A stretch of DNA of 64,000 bases from Methanocalculus sp. (GTDB taxonomy: Archaea; Halobacteriota; Methanomicrobia; Methanomicrobiales; Methanocorpusculaceae), in contig DUKV01000001.1 of assembly GCA_013329165.1 (NCBI GenBank), forward strand, positions 114,511 through 178,510, read 5' to 3'. The translations under genes and the position numbers were made by a program. This document shows, piece after piece, positions 61,967-64,000 of the stretch. Under the pieces are notes generated by a model. It did not search any database and was not told where the DNA came from. It worked only from the letters and a program-made list of their open reading frames with translations. The stretch's first letter is position 1; each line of letters opens with the position of its first letter.

Positions 61967-62152
61967 TCACAATCCGTTTACTTCTTCAATAGGAGCATCT
62001 GAAGCATTCTTTTTAATGCTTTCAATACCATTCAGGCAGGCGTCTCTGGAGCTGTATCCCTGACCCACGGCAATGATCTCGCCGTTTGGGGCTTTTAACC
62101 TGAAACGATACTTATCAGACTTGTCCATATAAATCTCAAATTTTCCAGTCAT
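61967..62152 (-). CDS. YegP/DUF1508-type small protein
   Basis: 61 residues: FEIYMDKSDKYRFRLKAPNGEIIAVGQGYSSRDACLNGIESIKK matches the single-repeat DUF1508 fold (beta-beta-beta-alpha), present in stress-related small proteins such as YegP and HVO_2922. AGGAGG lies 11 nt before the ATG. Function unknown. Confidence 0.85.
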   Translation of the reverse strand: MTGKFEIYMDKSDKYRFRLKAPNGEIIAVGQGYSSRDACLNGIESIKKNASDAPIEEVNGL

Positions 62153-62252
62153 ATCCTGTAGTGCCTCCTTTAAGGTTGTTCATGGATCAGTGAGCATTGG
62201 TTGGTCGTCTGTACTATCTGAGAGCTCTTTAGCACTCTGATCCCGATAAATA

Positions 62253-62615
62253 TTATTTCACTGACATTGCGGATTTTGGTTCCTTATCGGTAATTTTAAT
62301 ATTTACCGCATTTTTTGGTAATTCAACAATTTTCGTGACTTCAGTTTTTGTCGCTTCTACCTCGTAGGTAGTCCCATTCCGTTCTGCGGTATAGCCTTTC
62401 CGTGGATTTTCATAGGTTACTTTGATCCCATATGTCTTGTTGCCCATCTTGTTCTCAAAAGTATCCGGCCCTTCTGTCCTTTTAAGATCTCCGGAGACGT
62501 AGAATCGTTTCGCCTTATCCACGGGCTCTTCTGTTCCCCGACTTGGAACCTCATACGTTATCCAGTATGTCCTGGTCTTCCCCCGGTATTTTTCGGTTGT
62601 TTTTTTATATGCCAT
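62253..62615 (-). CDS. Hypothetical beta-rich protein, second of a pair
   Basis: 120 residues from ATG 62615, with GGAGTGAT 5 nt upstream; a TTG two codons earlier is the alternative. Basic, probably beta-sheet (YRGKTRTYWITYEVPSRG, RFYVSGDLKRTEG, KTYGIKVTYENPRKGY). No signal peptide and no recognised family. The start lies within 6 nt of the upstream gene's stop, so the pair is co-transcribed. Confidence 0.6.
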   Translation of the reverse strand: MAYKKTTEKYRGKTRTYWITYEVPSRGTEEPVDKAKRFYVSGDLKRTEGPDTFENKMGNKTYGIKVTYENPRKGYTAERNGTTYEVEATKTEVTKIVELPKNAVNIKITDKEPKSAMSVK

Positions 62616-62621
62616 CCACAA

Positions 62622-62939
62622 TCACTCCACATAGTCCGGTTTTTCACCGACTGAATATTCATCCCCGCCATGCAGATTCTTGTTGGCAACGTCTGTCGTC
62701 TTCACGTACTCTTCCCAGGCCTTTTTCTGGGCATTATCCAGGTTGCCAAGCTTCCTGAATTTTTCAGCAAGACCTGTAGGGTTGTCCGGAGCCAGCAGGA
62801 CAACAAGATATCTACTGCGTCGCTTCAGCTCTGTTACCTGATCTCGTGAATCAGCATTCCCAATCTCTTTTCGAATGGTTTCGTTGATCTTTGAGATGTC
62901 GTCGATACTCTCCACTTCGCGGTAAATATGATCTGTCAT
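62622..62939 (-). CDS. Hypothetical helical protein, first of a pair
   Basis: 105 residues from ATG 62939 (GGGTGAT 5 nt upstream; an in-frame GTG three codons earlier is less likely). Contains SKINETIRKEIGNADSRDQVTELKRRSRYLVVLL, a helix-rich start, and a charged C-terminus with KNLHGGDEYSVGEKPDYVE. Family not recognised. It is followed at once by the beta-rich partner gene. Confidence 0.6.
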   Translation of the reverse strand: MTDHIYREVESIDDISKINETIRKEIGNADSRDQVTELKRRSRYLVVLLAPDNPTGLAEKFRKLGNLDNAQKKAWEEYVKTTDVANKNLHGGDEYSVGEKPDYVE

Positions 62940-63127
62940 GGTTATCACCCACCCCTCCGTGCTCTGGATATTTATATAAATGTATCGCTGAATGATCTCA
63001 TTTACCGGAAGCTGCTGCGAATGGATCCTTGTTATGTCACATTATTCGTTTCAATTTTTTTTGTATTAGGTAATTTTTGTCAGCAGGAGGGCAAAATCTA
63101 TATTATTGTACTCACTTCTTTAGAAGT

Positions 63128-63415
63128 ATGGCCGAAATTGATCCCTACATCACCAAGATGGAAGCAAAAATTGAGGAAATGGATGCCGAACTAAATAGAA
63201 TCAAAGCCAGGGTAAAGAGCCATGGGGCAGATGCCGAGATACAGTTCAATGACCTTGCTAAAGAATTTGAAGAAAAAAAGTCTGAATTACTGAAGAATGT
63301 GGGTGATTTGAAATCTTCGGGGAAAGACGCAACGAAAGATCTGAAAGAAGGAGCTGATCAGGCTTTCGGCGAACTTTCAGCCTCTTTGGAAAAGGCTAAA
63401 TCACGCTTCTCCTGA
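63128..63415 (+). CDS. Coiled-coil small protein
   Basis: 95 residues, Lys/Glu/Ala-rich, almost wholly helical: YITKMEAKIEEMDAELNRIKARVKSHGA is a clear coiled-coil, followed by a second helix and a polar end. Looks like small archaeal stress or nucleoid-type helical proteins, but no family is certain. The ATG 63128 follows an AGAAGT stretch. Its stop codon lies inside a perfect hairpin. Confidence 0.7.
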   Translation: MAEIDPYITKMEAKIEEMDAELNRIKARVKSHGADAEIQFNDLAKEFEEKKSELLKNVGDLKSSGKDATKDLKEGADQAFGELSASLEKAKSRFS

Positions 63416-63422
63416 AGCGTGA
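63401..63422 (+). terminator. Hairpin at the stop codon of the coiled-coil gene
   Basis: TCACGCTTC and GAAGCGTGA form a perfect 9-bp stem around TCCT; the TGA stop (63413-63415) lies in the loop and 3' arm. No T-run follows, so it is not a classic intrinsic terminator; it may be a 3'-end processing or termination structure. Confidence 0.5.
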
Positions 63423-63556
63423 ACTCCCGCTGTTTGTTGACACTGACTCCCAATAAGGCCTCCCATACACAACCATTTCTTCGATTTATCCTCGCTATGG
63501 GTTTGTAATTGAAAGTACTTTACATTCTCATGTGCCCATTCCTGTGTGGGGATGGC

Positions 63557-63750
63557 ATGGAGCCCGTTCGAAGGATCAACAAGTCTGGCGGAAGAGAATA
63601 CTGGTACGAAGAAACACCATACAACGACCCGGTATCAAAACAAAGTCGATAGAAAAACTCCAACTATCCTGGATGGAATGATGACGGAGAGCCCGATTTA
63701 AGCTGGATGTACCACAGGTGGCTTCATCTTTATTGTGTTTGTGGTTTTAA
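63557..63750 (+). pseudogene. Degenerate IS1634-like transposase fragment
   Basis: The frame opens MEPVRRINKSGG, then REYWYEETPYNDPVSKQSR and a TAG at 63650-63652. Past the stop the same frame continues KNSNYPGWNDDGEPDLSW, which reads like the usual continuation (K-x-K-Y-L-G-x-x-x-D-G-E-P) of a transposase N-terminus. No catalytic part follows. An in-frame stop and loss of the rest mark it as a remnant. Confidence 0.55.
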
Positions 63751-63797
63751 ATAAAGCACCTCTCCTGATATAGTATTGATAGAGATTATCTATATGT

Positions 63798-63859
63798 TAA
63801 GTTGTAAAAATGTGTACATAAGCCACAAAATAAGTTGCAAAAATGTGTACCGGGTACAC
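63798..63859. repeat. Pair of 20-bp direct repeats and GTGTAC palindrome, possible IS21-like end
   Basis: TAAGTTGTAAAAATGTGTAC (63798-63817) and TAAGTTGCAAAAATGTGTAC (63831-63850) differ at one base. The second runs into GTGTAC-CGG-GTACAC (63845-63859). Repeated blocks inside a terminal end, with TGT(A)C-type termini, are seen in IS21-family elements, so this may be a solo end. The rest of 63416-64000 holds the transposase fragment and no other feature. Confidence 0.45.
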
Positions 63860-64000
63860 GAAATACCAACGTAACAAGTGCACAGGCCATTTCATTGATC
63901 TGGTGAATTTGTCAGGTTTCCCCAATTAAGATCTCAGAAGAAGTCAACTGTTAGGAAATTCCGTATAATTGCCTCATCCCTTCCACGAACACATCAGCCA

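Noticed and set aside
63798..63850. Possible CRISPR array
   Set aside because: Only two 20-bp repeats, one mismatch, one 13-nt spacer; no cas genes. An IS end is a better explanation.

Overview
The window is a piece of a methanogenic euryarchaeon chromosome, most likely order Methanomicrobiales; the genus cannot be fixed from the sequence alone. The basis is a CODH/acetyl-CoA synthase operon, two methanofuran-biosynthesis genes (mfnD, mfnF), Sep-tRNA:Cys-tRNA synthase, archaeal TBP and transcription factor S, Mre11-Rad50-NurA-HerA, archaeosortase A, a formate channel and TATA-box/leaderless promoters. Strands alternate often and many genes overlap by ATGA or GTGA junctions.

Layout. 1-4.7 kb: cdhA-cdhB-cdhC-cdhD (minus), cdhD cut by the window edge. 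4.9-6.4 kb: a metallo-hydrolase and a flavin-binding protein. 6.4-10 kb: an accessory, partly decayed stretch with a Fic protein, an N-terminally truncated ATP-binding regulator, tRNA-Gln(TTG) and a gene fragment. 10.1-12.4 kb: a flavodoxin-ferredoxin fusion and an MFS transporter. 12.4-16 kb: two conserved archaeal proteins, ThiI and SepCysS with a small partner. 16.1-23 kb: the compact mre11-rad50-nurA-herA operon. 23-24.4 kb: fdhC and a membrane OB-fold protein behind a palindrome. 24.7-28.8 kb: a transposase-like ORF, a zinc-ribbon membrane peptide, mfnF-mfnD, surE, rpiA. 28.8-33.3 kb: an HTH regulator, TBP, an IS element with a frameshifted transposase, acetyl-CoA synthetase and TFS. 33.3-40.7 kb: archaeosortase A, CDP-alcohol phosphatidyltransferase, arfC, sppA, truD, pth2, a peroxiredoxin, a QueG-like protein and a condensation-fold protein.

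41-53.6 kb is the most distinctive part. A minus-strand cluster encodes four large secreted proteins, a small lipoprotein of the sulfite-oxidase/molybdopterin-binding fold and the tungstate-binding lipoprotein WtpA. The permease and ATPase (WtpB, WtpC) are transcribed divergently from the other end. Three of the secreted proteins and the lipoprotein carry repeated domains that look like catalytically empty molybdopterin-oxidoreductase folds. I propose this is a surface system linked to tungstate/molybdate uptake; this is inference.

53.6-64 kb: an HD hydrolase, a transglutaminase-like lipoprotein, a CHASE4-PAS histidine kinase, a bacterial-type shikimate kinase, a P-type ATPase with an unusual APC motif, several small proteins of the stress or unknown class, and at the end remnants of insertion sequences.

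Metabolically, CODH/ACS and acetyl-CoA synthetase both make acetyl-CoA (from C1 units and from acetate). FdhC imports formate for formate dehydrogenase, a tungsten or molybdenum enzyme, which gives a plausible reason for the tungstate transporter. Methanofuran, F420/riboflavin (ArfC) and Cys-tRNA synthesis genes complete a methanogen household set.
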